Shown here in pieces: positions 1 to 7,466 of a stretch of DNA of 34,742 bases. Each line of letters opens with the position of its first letter. The first letter of the stretch is position 1. Source of the stretch: REEB76 sp049698775 (GTDB lineage: Bacteria; Pseudomonadota; Gammaproteobacteria; Natronospirales; REEB76); NCBI GenBank assembly GCA_049698775.1, contig JBAVYM010000047.1, forward strand, positions 1 to 34,742. Reading direction: 5' to 3'. Under the pieces are notes generated by a model, which saw nothing but the letters and a program-made list of their open reading frames with translations, made no database searches and was not told where the DNA came from. A program made the translations under genes and the position numbers.

Positions 1-99
1 GTCATGGACTGTGGCCATTTCGATCCTATGGAATGGTCCGGTAGTACTTATTGTTACATCTAATCTCGTGGGAAGCTATTGTGGGCAAAGTTTGGAAGA

Positions 100-2589
100 T
101 CAGATTTCCCGCAGGGTTTCCACCGGCGGCGTGTTGAGCACACGGCGCGTCGCCAGCAGACCGCTAATGGCAACGATGAACGTGCCGGCGAGGATGCCGA
201 TAAGCCACACGCGCCAATCGGGATGATACGGCAGCGAGAACACACGGTTGGCCAGCAGCCAGGCGACGATGGTTGCTGCCAACGCGCCCAACAATCCTGC
301 GGCGAATCCGAGTGCAGCGTATTCCACGGCGGTGGCCGAGCGGATGAGTTTGCGCGAGGCGCCGAGCGTGCGCAGCACCGCGGCCTCGAAGCGCCGCTCG
401 TCGCGCGTGGCCTGCACGGCGGCCAGCAGCACCACGATGCCGGCGCCGAGCGTGAACAGGAATACATATTCCACCGCGAGCGTGGCCTGATCCATGAGGT
501 TGCGCACCTGCGCCAGGATGGCGTCCACGTCGAAGAGCGTGAGGTTAGGCAATTGCCGCACCAGATCCGCGAGCATCGCGGCTTTCTGCGGCGGCAGATA
601 GAAACTCGTAATCCAGGTGGCAGGATAACCGGACAAGGCGCCCGGCGTGAGTTCCACGAAAAAATTTGGCTGGAAGGAATCCCAGTGCACCTTGCGCAGG
701 CTGGCGATGGTCACGGTAGTGGGCGTGCCGGCGATATCAAAACTCAGGGTGTCGCCGACTTTGAGATTCAACTGCTTGGCGAAATCCTGTTCGAGCGACG
801 CGAGCGCTTGCTTGGTCTCCGCCGTATTCCACCAGCGGCCGGTCATGATGGTATTGGCGGGCGGCAAGGCTTCCGACCAGCTCAAGTTGGCTTCACGATT
901 CAACAGGCGCCGCGCGCGCTCTTCGGCGAAATGGATTTTGGTGACGGATATACCGTTGATGGCAGTCAGGCGCGCGCGCACGACGGGATAGAGCGTCGGT
1001 GCAAGAAGACTGTGAGCGGTAAAGAAATTCTCCACCGTACTACGTTGATCCGACTGGATGTTGATGATGAAATTATTGGGCGCGTTCGCCGGCAAGCTGT
1101 TGCGCCAGCTTGACAGCAGGTCGTGACGTACCAGCCCGAGCAGCAACAACACCATCAGACCGATGCCGAAGGCCACCATCAGGATAACGGTATCGCGCCG
1201 GTGGCGGTTGAGATTCGCGAGTCCGTAACGCCAGCCGGCGCCGGCACTGTGACGCAGCGGCCGCAGCAGCACCAGCAACAGCATCGCGCCGGCCGTGAGC
1301 ACAGCCACCGTGATCGCGAGGCCCAACAACACATACAGTGCCAGCCTGAACTCACCCACCTGCCACCAAGTGAGCAGCAAGGTGGCAAGAATCGCTGCGC
1401 CATAGATCACATAGCCGCGCACCGGCGGCGGCAGTAAATCGCGGCGCAGCACCCGCGCCGGCGGCGTGTCGCCCAGGCGCAAGAGCGGCGGCCAGGCGAA
1501 ACCGATCAGCAATACCAACCCGATGCCAAAGGCAGACAAGGCCGGGATCGAGGAAGGCGCGGGCAGTTGTGCAGGCAACAGGTTTTTAAGGGCTGCGACC
1601 AAACCGTACTGTGCCAGGAAACCCAGAATTACCCCGAGGATGGCAGCGGCGATGCCGAGCCACAGCAGTTCCAGCAGCAGTATGGTCTGCACACGCCGGC
1701 GTGTCAGGCCAAGACACTTGAGCACCGCGGCAGTGTCGGTGTAACGCATGGCATAGCGACGCGCCGCGAGGATCACCGCCACGGCGGAGATGAGCACGCT
1801 CACGAGCGCCGCGAGCGCGAGGAAGCGTTGCGCGCGGCCGATGGCGTCGGTCAGCTCGCGGCGGCTGTCGCTGGCATCACGCATCTCCACACCCGCGGAC
1901 AAATTGTTCCGGAAGATTTTTTCGAGAGCAGCAATGAGCGACGGCGATCCGGCCATGAGCAGTTTGTAATTGACGCGCGAGTTGGCATTTACCAATCCGG
2001 TGGCGGGAATGTCGGCATCATTCAACAACACTTTTGGCGCCAGCGAGGTAAAACCGAAACCGCCGTCCGGCAGATACGCAATGACGGACGCGATGCGCAC
2101 ATCGAGTTTGCCGATATGTACCGTATCGCCGACCTTTAGCCCCAGCGTGGTGAGCACGCGCGGTTCCGCCCACACCGTCCCCGCAGCGGGAATTTCATGG
2201 GTTATGTGGCTGGGGCCGAAAGCGCGCGCGCTCACGCGCACCTGGCCGCGCAGCGGGTAGTCTTCGCTGACCGCGTGGATGTCTGCGAGCACAGTGTTGC
2301 TGCCGTTGAACAGCACCGTGGGGAAATCCATTACCCGCGCAGTACGCGCGCCAGCCGCGTGGGCAGTTTGTGCGTAGCGGGAAGTCAGCGGTTCACCGGA
2401 GGACAGCACCAGGTCCGCGGCCAGACTTTCGCCCGCCTGTTCCTGCACCGCGATGTGGGCGCGGTCGGTAAAGAAACCCACGGCAGAAACCGCGGCCAGC
2501 GCCAGCACCAGCGCAAGAGCCATGATGCCGAGCTCGCCACTGCACAGGCCGCGGCGGAATTGCCGCAGGGAAAGCTTGAATAACATCAT
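100..2589 (-). CDS. ybbP: FtsX-family ABC transporter permease (YbbP-like)
   Basis: Inner-membrane permease of an ABC system, 829 residues, paired with the ATPase encoded just upstream. One hydrophobic helix lies near residues 20-40, followed by a large periplasmic-type domain. Clusters of membrane helices come after about residue 255, and a final FtsX-type block near the C-terminus contains an R-D-E-R-R-F-E-x-A-V-L-R-T-L-G-A stretch. Its size and many helices match E. coli YbbP (about 800 residues) rather than short FtsX or LolC. It starts at an ATG-ATG whose first codon overlaps the ATPase stop as ATGA, so the two are probably translationally coupled. The tesA/ybbA/ybbP arrangement also matches E. 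coli. The substrate is not shown by the sequence; hydrophobic compounds or lipoproteins are the family inference. Confidence 0.9.
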   Translation of the reverse strand: MMLFKLSLRQFRRGLCSGELGIMALALVLALAAVSAVGFFTDRAHIAVQEQAGESLAADLVLSSGEPLTSRYAQTAHAAGARTARVMDFPTVLFNGSNTVLADIHAVSEDYPLRGQVRVSARAFGPSHITHEIPAAGTVWAEPRVLTTLGLKVGDTVHIGKLDVRIASVIAYLPDGGFGFTSLAPKVLLNDADIPATGLVNANSRVNYKLLMAGSPSLIAALEKIFRNNLSAGVEMRDASDSRRELTDAIGRAQRFLALAALVSVLISAVAVILAARRYAMRYTDTAAVLKCLGLTRRRVQTILLLELLWLGIAAAILGVILGFLAQYGLVAALKNLLPAQLPAPSSIPALSAFGIGLVLLIGFAWPPLLRLGDTPPARVLRRDLLPPPVRGYVIYGAAILATLLLTWWQVGEFRLALYVLLGLAITVAVLTAGAMLLLVLLRPLRHSAGAGWRYGLANLNRHRRDTVILMVAFGIGLMVLLLLGLVRHDLLSSWRNSLPANAPNNFIINIQSDQRSTVENFFTAHSLLAPTLYPVVRARLTAINGISVTKIHFAEERARRLLNREANLSWSEALPPANTIMTGRWWNTAETKQALASLEQDFAKQLNLKVGDTLSFDIAGTPTTVTIASLRKVHWDSFQPNFFVELTPGALSGYPATWITSFYLPPQKAAMLADLVRQLPNLTLFDVDAILAQVRNLMDQATLAVEYVFLFTLGAGIVVLLAAVQATRDERRFEAAVLRTLGASRKLIRSATAVEYAALGFAAGLLGALAATIVAWLLANRVFSLPYHPDWRVWLIGILAGTFIVAISGLLATRRVLNTPPVETLREI

Positions 2590-3275
2590 GCGGCCACCAG
2601 CCGGCCGGCGTGCAGATTCAGGATGCGGTCGCAGCGGGAGGCCAATTCCGTATCGTGGGTGACCAACACGAGCGTGGCACGGTGTTCGGCATTCAGCTTG
2701 AACAGCAAGTCAATGATGAGCCGGCCGGTGGCGGCATCGAGGTTTCCGGTAGGTTCGTCGGCGAACAGGATCGCCGGTTCGCCCGCGTAGGCGCGCGCGA
2801 TGGCGACGCGCTGCTGCTCGCCGCCGGAAAGTTTTGGCGGATAGAAACTGGCGCGTTCCGCGAGCCCCACGGATGCGAGCACCGCGCGGGCGGTCTGTTC
2901 CGGTTGCCCTTGGCCACCGAGTTCAAGCGGCAACATGACGTTCTCCAGCGCCGTGAGTCCGGGCAGCAGATGGAATGACTGGAATACGAAACCGATTTGA
3001 CGTGCACGCCGCAGGGCGCGCGCGTCTTCATCGAGCGCGCTCAGATTTTCGCCATCCAGCCACACGCTGCCGCGACTCGGCACATCGAGGCCGGCCAGCA
3101 AACCCAGCAGTGTGGATTTGCCGGAACCGGAGGGGCCGACAATCGCCACCGATTCGCCGCGGCGGATCGTGAGCGAAATATCCGCGAGGATGGTCAGCAC
3201 GCCATCGGGGCTGGTAACCTGTTTGTCGAGCTGCTCCGCGCGCAGCAGCGCAATGCCGGGAGAATTATTGAGCAT
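2586..3275 (-). CDS. ybbA: ABC transporter ATP-binding protein (YbbA-like)
   Basis: Cytoplasmic ATPase that would energise the YbbP-like permease, 229 residues (E. coli YbbA is 228). In order it has a Walker A (G-P-S-G-S-G-K-S-T), a Q-loop in G-F-V-F-Q-S-F, the signature L-S-G-G-E-Q-Q-R-V-A-I-A-R-A, a Walker B with A-D-E-P-T-G-N-L-D, and the H-loop V-T-H-D. This is the LolD/MacB-type ATPase subfamily. I chose the ATG at 3275-3273, preceded by an AAGGA-like site, over a longer reading because the extra N-terminus runs back through tesA. This start codon shares bases with the tesA start codon on the other strand (CATG at 3273-3276). The gene overlaps the permease start by four bases. Confidence 0.93.
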   Translation of the reverse strand: MLNNSPGIALLRAEQLDKQVTSPDGVLTILADISLTIRRGESVAIVGPSGSGKSTLLGLLAGLDVPSRGSVWLDGENLSALDEDARALRRARQIGFVFQSFHLLPGLTALENVMLPLELGGQGQPEQTARAVLASVGLAERASFYPPKLSGGEQQRVAIARAYAGEPAILFADEPTGNLDAATGRLIIDLLFKLNAEHRATLVLVTHDTELASRCDRILNLHAGRLVAA

Positions 3276-3891
3276 GTTGAAACGTATCCTTCTTATCGGG
3301 CTGATGTGCTTTGCCGCGACGGCGTGGGCCAAACCGCCGCCCGTCATACTGGTCATGGGCGACAGCCTGAGCGCCGCTTATGGAATCGAGACTTCGCAGG
3401 GCTGGGTCGCGTTGCTCGGACAACGATTGGCGGCGCGCGGCTATGACTATACCGTGATTAACGCCAGCGTCAGCGGCGACACCTCGGCCCAGGGGCTGAC
3501 GCGCCTGCCATTGGAACTCGCGCGGCACCGGCCCGCCATCGTGATTCTGGAATTGGGCGCCAACGACGGCCTGCGCGGCCTGTCGGTGCCGGCTATGCAG
3601 CAGAACCTCGCGCGCATCATCGCATTGTCGAAACAGGCGGGCGCGGAATTGTTGCTGTTGGGCATCTTGTTGCCGCCCAACTATGGACCGGATTACACGC
3701 AAAAGTTCTCCGCCGTGTATCCCAAGCTGGCGAAAGAGTTTCACGTGCCGTTGGTGCCGTTCCTGCTGGCGGGTGTCGCCGAGCATCGCGACTGGTTGCA
3801 GGCGGATGGCATGCATCCGCTGGCTAAGGCGGAACCGCAGGTATTGGACAACGTGTGGCTAAAGCTGGAACCGCTGCTCAAGCGGCCATAA
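3274..3891 (+). CDS. tesA: Acyl-CoA thioesterase I / lysophospholipase L1
   Basis: Periplasmic SGNH-family hydrolase of 205 residues that cleaves acyl thioesters and esters (thioesterase I / protease I / lysophospholipase L1). A short signal peptide ends near A-W-A (residue 19). The nucleophile motif G-D-S-L-S places the catalytic serine at residue 31. A G-A-N-D block supplies the oxyanion asparagine, and a C-terminal D-G-M-H-P supplies the Asp-His pair. The ATG at 3274 is preceded by GGGAGA and gives a proper signal peptide; longer in-frame readings run through the ABC ATPase. It is divergent from ybbA with overlapping start codons, so each gene's translation-initiation region lies inside the other's 5' end. 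This neighbourhood is conserved in enteric bacteria. Confidence 0.95.
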   Translation: MLKRILLIGLMCFAATAWAKPPPVILVMGDSLSAAYGIETSQGWVALLGQRLAARGYDYTVINASVSGDTSAQGLTRLPLELARHRPAIVILELGANDGLRGLSVPAMQQNLARIIALSKQAGAELLLLGILLPPNYGPDYTQKFSAVYPKLAKEFHVPLVPFLLAGVAEHRDWLQADGMHPLAKAEPQVLDNVWLKLEPLLKRP

Positions 3892-3904
3892 CCACCCGGC
3901 GCAT

Positions 3905-4474
3905 TCAGAAGGTATAGTTGAAAAACAATCCCAGGTTATTGCCGCTCACGTTTCCCTGGGCGCTGCGGTAAGTGATGTTGGTGTAGCGCACGCCGAACAT
4001 CCACCAACGGTATTCCACCAGCCATCCCAGGGAATTGTTGAAATCCCCGTTTGGCGCGTAACCCGCCAGGTCCAGTTTTGGACTCAGATCCTCGGTCAGT
4101 CCGATGCCGAAATGGTTCCTGCCGAAGCTGTAGAGCCCGATGACATCGAGCGGAAAGTGGGAAAAACTCACGGTGGCGTTGCTGGCGGCCACCGAGGTGT
4201 AAGCATAGCCCAGGGTTGCCTTGAGGCTCCAGTTGGAAGTGCCGAAATCCTGGAGGAAGCCCAGGTCTGCAAATACCGCGTTACCCGCATAGATGCTTTT
4301 GGTGCTGCCGTCGGTAAACGTGACGACGGCAAGTTTGTCACCGCCGCCGGTGATTCCCGCGTCCACGGTAAAGTGCGTGGCGAATGAATCCGGCCCGCTC
4401 TGATCGGCATGCGCGGGAAGCCAGGCCAGCATGCCTAACACACTCAGCACCGCAATCAGTTTGCTATTACGCAT
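3905..4474 (-). CDS. Putative outer-membrane beta-barrel protein, unknown function
   Basis: A 189-residue exported protein I cannot assign to a named family. Residues 1-23 form a clear signal peptide ending in A-H-A. The mature part is rich in Gly, aromatic and alternating polar/hydrophobic stretches, and the last residue is Phe in an F-F-N-Y-T-F ending, the typical outer-membrane assembly signature. The size suggests an eight-stranded barrel of the OmpA/OmpW/YfaZ type, but that is inference from composition. The ATG has a good ribosome-binding site (AGAGGTG). The gene is convergent with tesA with a 13-base gap, and a TATAAT-like sequence lies about 45 bases upstream of the start (4519-4524, minus strand). 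Confidence 0.75.
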   Translation of the reverse strand: MRNSKLIAVLSVLGMLAWLPAHADQSGPDSFATHFTVDAGITGGGDKLAVVTFTDGSTKSIYAGNAVFADLGFLQDFGTSNWSLKATLGYAYTSVAASNATVSFSHFPLDVIGLYSFGRNHFGIGLTEDLSPKLDLAGYAPNGDFNNSLGWLVEYRWWMFGVRYTNITYRSAQGNVSGNNLGLFFNYTF

Positions 4475-4513
4475 GGGACACCTCTTGTGTTTTGCCGGAT
4501 ACCTGTATTGTAA

Positions 4514-4531
4514 GCCGGATTATATTCCGGC
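4514..4531. repeat. Short perfect hairpin over the Nudix gene stop
   Basis: GCCGGA-TTATAT-TCCGGC is a perfect 6-bp stem with a six-base spacer. It covers the stop codon of the Nudix gene and lies just upstream of the outer-membrane protein gene. No T-run follows on the minus strand, so it is not a classical intrinsic terminator. The loop also contains a TATAAT-like -10 for the downstream gene (4519-4524, minus), so the sequence could serve either as an mRNA 3' end structure or as part of a promoter. The function is inference. Confidence 0.4.
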
Positions 4532-4960
4532 AGGGGACGGAATTCTGCCGGCGGCCTGCGTGTTACCCCAGTCCAAGATCAGTTTCACCCGCGGCGTGAC
4601 CAGTTTGAGTGCCTGCCGGTAATTCACCCAGCGGTATTCCATGTGTTCGCGGATACCGGTTACCGGGTTGGCGGCGAGCATAACTTTTTCTTGCGGAGTG
4701 CGGGCCAGGTAATAACGGGCCACCTTGCCGCGGTTGTAGGGTTCGGTTTCCCGATAGTCCTCGCCCCAGCGGAACTCCAATTCATGGATGCCGGTTTCTT
4801 CCCCGACTTCCCGAATCGCGGCGTGCAGCGGCGTTTCGCCCGATTCGACGGCGCCCTTGGGGAAATCCCAGTAACTGTAGGCGCGCAGCAACAAGAAGCG
4901 CCGTTCGGGCGACATATCGCGCAGCACGACCACGCCAGCGGAAAGATGGAGAGTGGACAT
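4520..4960 (-). CDS. Nudix hydrolase
   Basis: A 146-residue cytosolic pyrophosphohydrolase. A complete Nudix box is present: Gly36, five residues, Glu42, seven residues, then R-E-V-G-E-E-T-G-I at residues 50-58, so the metal-binding glutamates are intact. Upstream, W-D-F-P-K-G-A (31-37) resembles the bis(5'-nucleosyl)-tetraphosphatase (Ap4A hydrolase) branch. That substrate is inference, as Nudix specificity cannot be read from the box. I used the ATG at 4960-4958, which places the beta-strand L-S-A-G-V-V-V-L near the N-terminus; longer readings run into the neighbouring gene in another frame. It lies 56 bases downstream of the diiron protein on the same strand and may be cotranscribed with it. 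Confidence 0.88.
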   Translation of the reverse strand: MSTLHLSAGVVVLRDMSPERRFLLLRAYSYWDFPKGAVESGETPLHAAIREVGEETGIHELEFRWGEDYRETEPYNRGKVARYYLARTPQEKVMLAANPVTGIREHMEYRWVNYRQALKLVTPRVKLILDWGNTQAAGRIPSPAGI

Positions 4961-5016
4961 GACGACAGTATAGAACCTGAGATGAACCGCGCAGGTCTGT
5001 TGATCGCCCACGGGTT

Positions 5017-5862
5017 TCAGGCCATCTGGGCGGCAAGCGTCTTGCGGTACAGTTGCAGGTCGCGCACCGATTCGAGCTTTGCGTGCAGCAGGCTGGACAG
5101 GCTGGTCATGATGCGTTCGATGACGCGCTTCTGCCAGTCCAGGTTGAAATCTATCTGGTTGTTCAGCCAGCGTTCCACCCAGCCTGGCTCCGGCAGCCGG
5201 CTTTGCACGGTGTCGTTGGGAAACAGCTTCTTGTTGACGTGCAAGTTGGTGGGGTGCAGCGCGTTGGAGGTGCGGATGCTCGCCATGAGCACGCCCATGC
5301 GGGCGAACGCCATGCGCGCCACATTGCCCTGTTTCTGGATGGCGCGTTCCATGTACTTGCGGTAGCAACCGCCGTGACGCGCCTCGTCTTGCGAGATGAG
5401 GGTGTAGATGTGCTTGATGACCGGCTCGCTGTGCCATTCCGCCGCACGCCGGTACCATTGGGTCAAGCGCATCTCGCCACAGAAATGCATCATCAGGGTT
5501 TCCAATGGCGGGGCCGGATCAAATTCAAAGCGCACCGCCTGCAGCTCCGGCTCGGTGGGCGCGTACTCGGGGCGGAAGCGCCGCAGGTATTCCTGCAAGA
5601 CCAGCGAGTGCTTCTGCTCCTCGTAGAACCACACCGACATGAAGGCGCAGAAATCGGCATCCTCATGGAAATCGCGCAGGAACATGTCGGTGGCCGGCAG
5701 CGCCGACCATTCGGTAATAGCATTCATTTTGATGGTGTGGGCCTGTTCGTCGCTCAACAGTGCGGCCCGGTGACTATCCCAGGGCACGTCGGTTTCCAAC
5801 CGCCAACGCGCCTTCTCCAGGGTCTTGAAGATTTCGGGGTAGAGCATTTTCGTCGCTTTCAT
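5017..5862 (-). CDS. Ferritin-like diiron protein (acyl-ACP desaturase-like fold)
   Basis: A 281-residue helical protein with a complete set of diiron ligands: Glu51, E82-x-x-H85 (in E-E-Q-K-H), Glu130 and E160-x-x-H163 (in D-E-A-R-H). Two ExxH motifs about 78 residues apart are typical of the ferritin-like/acyl-ACP desaturase superfamily. A diiron oxygenase or desaturase activity is therefore likely, but the substrate cannot be read from the sequence. The ATG at 5862-5860 follows a good GAGGG site. Upstream ATGs at 5937 and 5964 would add a low-complexity leader without comparable sites. It lies upstream of the Nudix gene and divergent from a glutamine amidotransferase gene. Confidence 0.8.
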   Translation of the reverse strand: MKATKMLYPEIFKTLEKARWRLETDVPWDSHRAALLSDEQAHTIKMNAITEWSALPATDMFLRDFHEDADFCAFMSVWFYEEQKHSLVLQEYLRRFRPEYAPTEPELQAVRFEFDPAPPLETLMMHFCGEMRLTQWYRRAAEWHSEPVIKHIYTLISQDEARHGGCYRKYMERAIQKQGNVARMAFARMGVLMASIRTSNALHPTNLHVNKKLFPNDTVQSRLPEPGWVERWLNNQIDFNLDWQKRVIERIMTSLSSLLHAKLESVRDLQLYRKTLAAQMA

Positions 5863-5998
5863 CTCGGTATCCCTCGTCGCACCGCTGCCCTCGATTGAAT
5901 GCACTGTGCGCGGGTGTGTGAAGCTGTCAAGGTTCATTTTAGCCCGATGACTCCCGGGCTGCACGGATTCCGGCCGGCAGCGTCAAATGCCATGTATT

Positions 5999-6023
5999 AC
6001 AAGCGCTTAGCGCCGCCGCTTGT
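5999..6023. promoter_or_regulatory. Inverted repeat in divergent promoter region
   Basis: ACAAGCG and CGCTTGT form a perfect 7-bp inverted repeat with an 11-base spacer, between the start of the diiron gene (5862, minus) and the amidotransferase gene (6074, plus). The position suits an operator controlling one or both genes. AAGCGCTT also occurs near 8287, in the gap between the SDR gene and fadD. No regulator is encoded nearby, so the role is inferred from position and symmetry only. Confidence 0.3.
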
Positions 6024-6073
6024 TTCAGGCACCGGCGCGCCGCATGACCCGCGCAACCATTAGAATACTCACC

Positions 6074-6763
6074 ATGAAATCGCTGCTCGCCATCCGCCAT
6101 GTGCCGTTTGAAGACCTGGGCTGCTTCGAGGCGCCGCTTAGCGAAGCCGGTTACGCCATTCGCTACGTGGATGCGCCGGTGACGGATTTCACGCGGCTCG
6201 GCCAGGCGAATTGGGACTTGCTGGTGGTGCTGGGCGGACCCATCGGCGTCAACGAACAGGACGATTATCCATTTCTCACCGATGAATTGCGCCTGCTGGA
6301 AGCGCGCCTCAAGCGCAAGGCGCCGACCTTGGGGATCTGCCTCGGCAGCCAGCTCATCGCCCATACATTGGGCGCTCGGGTGCACAAGAGCCGCGCGGTG
6401 GAAATCGGCTGGAAATCCTTGCAGCTCAGCGATGCCGGCCACGGTTCCTCGTTGCAACATTTTCAGAAACCGGTGTTCCACTGGCATGGCGAGAATTTCG
6501 ATCTGCCGGTCGGCGCCCGCTCGCTGGCCTCGACAGAAACCTGTCCGCACCAGGCATTTTCCCTGGGCAGTACGCTGCTCGCCTTGCAATTCCATCCGGA
6601 AGTGACCGCACGCGGACTGGAGCAGTGGTATGTGGGACATACCAGCGAACTGCGCGGCCAGGGCCTGTCGCTCGCGGGCTTGCGTCAGGACGCGGCGCGT
6701 TTCGCTCCCGCGCTGGCGCGCCAGTCCGGCGCCTTCCTGCATGATTGGCTTACAGCTCTCTGA
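6074..6763 (+). CDS. Class I glutamine amidotransferase (GuaA-N-like), stand-alone
   Basis: A 229-residue cytosolic protein with the full class I amidotransferase triad: Cys89 in G-I-C-L-G-S-Q, and His174 and Glu176 in L-Q-F-H-P-E-V. An L-G-G-P block near residue 53 matches GMP synthase-type glutaminase domains. No synthetase domain follows, so it resembles the stand-alone GMP synthase-like amidotransferases found in many proteobacteria, whose acceptors are mostly unknown. The ATG at 6074 puts the first beta-strand at the N-terminus; the longer reading from 6020 begins inside the upstream inverted repeat. The ribosome-binding site is weak. The gene is divergent from the diiron protein and is followed by the structured element at 6785-6970. 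Confidence 0.88.
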   Translation: MKSLLAIRHVPFEDLGCFEAPLSEAGYAIRYVDAPVTDFTRLGQANWDLLVVLGGPIGVNEQDDYPFLTDELRLLEARLKRKAPTLGICLGSQLIAHTLGARVHKSRAVEIGWKSLQLSDAGHGSSLQHFQKPVFHWHGENFDLPVGARSLASTETCPHQAFSLGSTLLALQFHPEVTARGLEQWYVGHTSELRGQGLSLAGLRQDAARFAPALARQSGAFLHDWLTAL

Positions 6764-6784
6764 ATCTCCACCGACCGTGGATAG

Positions 6785-6970
6785 GGCACCTCTAAAAATC
6801 AGAGATTTTGGTTTTCGGCTAGGCAAAAATGACCGAGAAACCGGAGTGTACACGGCCAGTACATGAGGGCTCGCCGGATACGGCGAGCGGGCGGACCGGG
6901 ATGTCCGCCCTGGGCCACGAGCGAGCAGGACAGCGAAGCGTAGTGGTCGAGGTCATTTTTAACACCGCTG
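6785..6970. repeat. Non-coding multi-hairpin element with 10-bp terminal inverted repeat
   Basis: Perfect arms AAAAATGACC (6825-6834) and GGTCATTTTT (6951-6960) enclose several smaller stems: TGTAC/GTACA (6847-6863); GCTCGCCG-GATA-CGGCGAGC (6869-6888, perfect 8 bp); GGGCGGAC-N6-GTCCGCCC (6889-6910, perfect 8 bp); and GGCCAC/GTGGTC with one G-T pair (6913-6948). An AAAAT-CAGAG-ATTTT hairpin (6795-6809) lies just upstream. No plausible gene reads through. The nested stems look like a folded RNA or a dispersed palindromic repeat. I recall similar elements in intergenic regions of gammaproteobacteria but cannot name a family. It lies between the 3' ends of the convergent amidotransferase and OsmC genes. 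Confidence 0.6.
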
Positions 6971-6989
6971 GAAAGCAAAGGATCAATTT

Positions 6990-7466
6990 TCAGAGTTGCC
7001 TGATAATAATTTCCGGCGAGAGCTCGATTTCGGTCTTGAGACTATTGGCGATGTAGCAGTGCTCGTGAGCCGTGTGTACGAACTGGCGGATGCGTTCCTC
7101 CTGCGCCTGACCTTTGATGACAATGCGAGGTTTGAGAATAATCTTCGTAATGCGTTCCGGCTTGTCGGCCTCCGGCATGATACCTTCGGCATTATCCTGA
7201 TACTCCACCACGTCGAGCCGCGCGCGCGCGGCGATGGCGAGGAACGACAGCATCTGGCAGGACGCGGCCGCCATCACCAGCAGTTGTTCCGGGTTGAGCA
7301 ATTCCGGCTTGCCGTGAAACACCGAATCGGATGACATGTCCAGGGCTTGTTCCGCCGGCGGCGCGGTTATGCGATGACTGCGGTCATAGGCGTCATAGCC
7401 CGTGCCAGTGCTCCCTTTCCAGTTGCAGACCGCATGATAATGATGCACCGCATGTTTTTCGCTCAT
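6990..7466 (-). CDS. OsmC/Ohr family peroxiredoxin-like protein
   Basis: A 158-residue cytosolic protein of the OsmC/Ohr superfamily, which reduces organic hydroperoxides using two cysteines. Both are present: Cys70 in A-A-A-S-C-Q-M-L-S-F-L and Cys137 in H-E-H-C-Y-I-A-N-S-L, the second in the conserved h-C-x-h-x-N-S-L context. The N-terminal part carries the usual G-T-G-Y strand followed by L-N-P-E-Q-L-L-V. The G-T-G-Y-D-A-Y-D-R-S segment resembles the YhfA/OsmC-like subgroup, so it need not be Ohr itself. The ATG overlaps the upstream SDR stop as ATGA and has a GGAG site six bases upstream, indicating coupled translation from one operon. Confidence 0.9.
   Translation of the reverse strand: MSEKHAVHHYHAVCNWKGSTGTGYDAYDRSHRITAPPAEQALDMSSDSVFHGKPELLNPEQLLVMAAASCQMLSFLAIAARARLDVVEYQDNAEGIMPEADKPERITKIILKPRIVIKGQAQEERIRQFVHTAHEHCYIANSLKTEIELSPEIIIRQL

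Noticed and set aside
79..1113. 344-codon plus-strand frame over the YbbP-like permease
   Set aside because: The permease on the minus strand has coherent helices and an operon partner; the plus-strand frame is Arg/His/Gln-rich noise.
6829..7056. Open frame through the structured element
   Set aside because: It reads straight through perfect inverted repeats and has no ribosome-binding site or protein-like composition.
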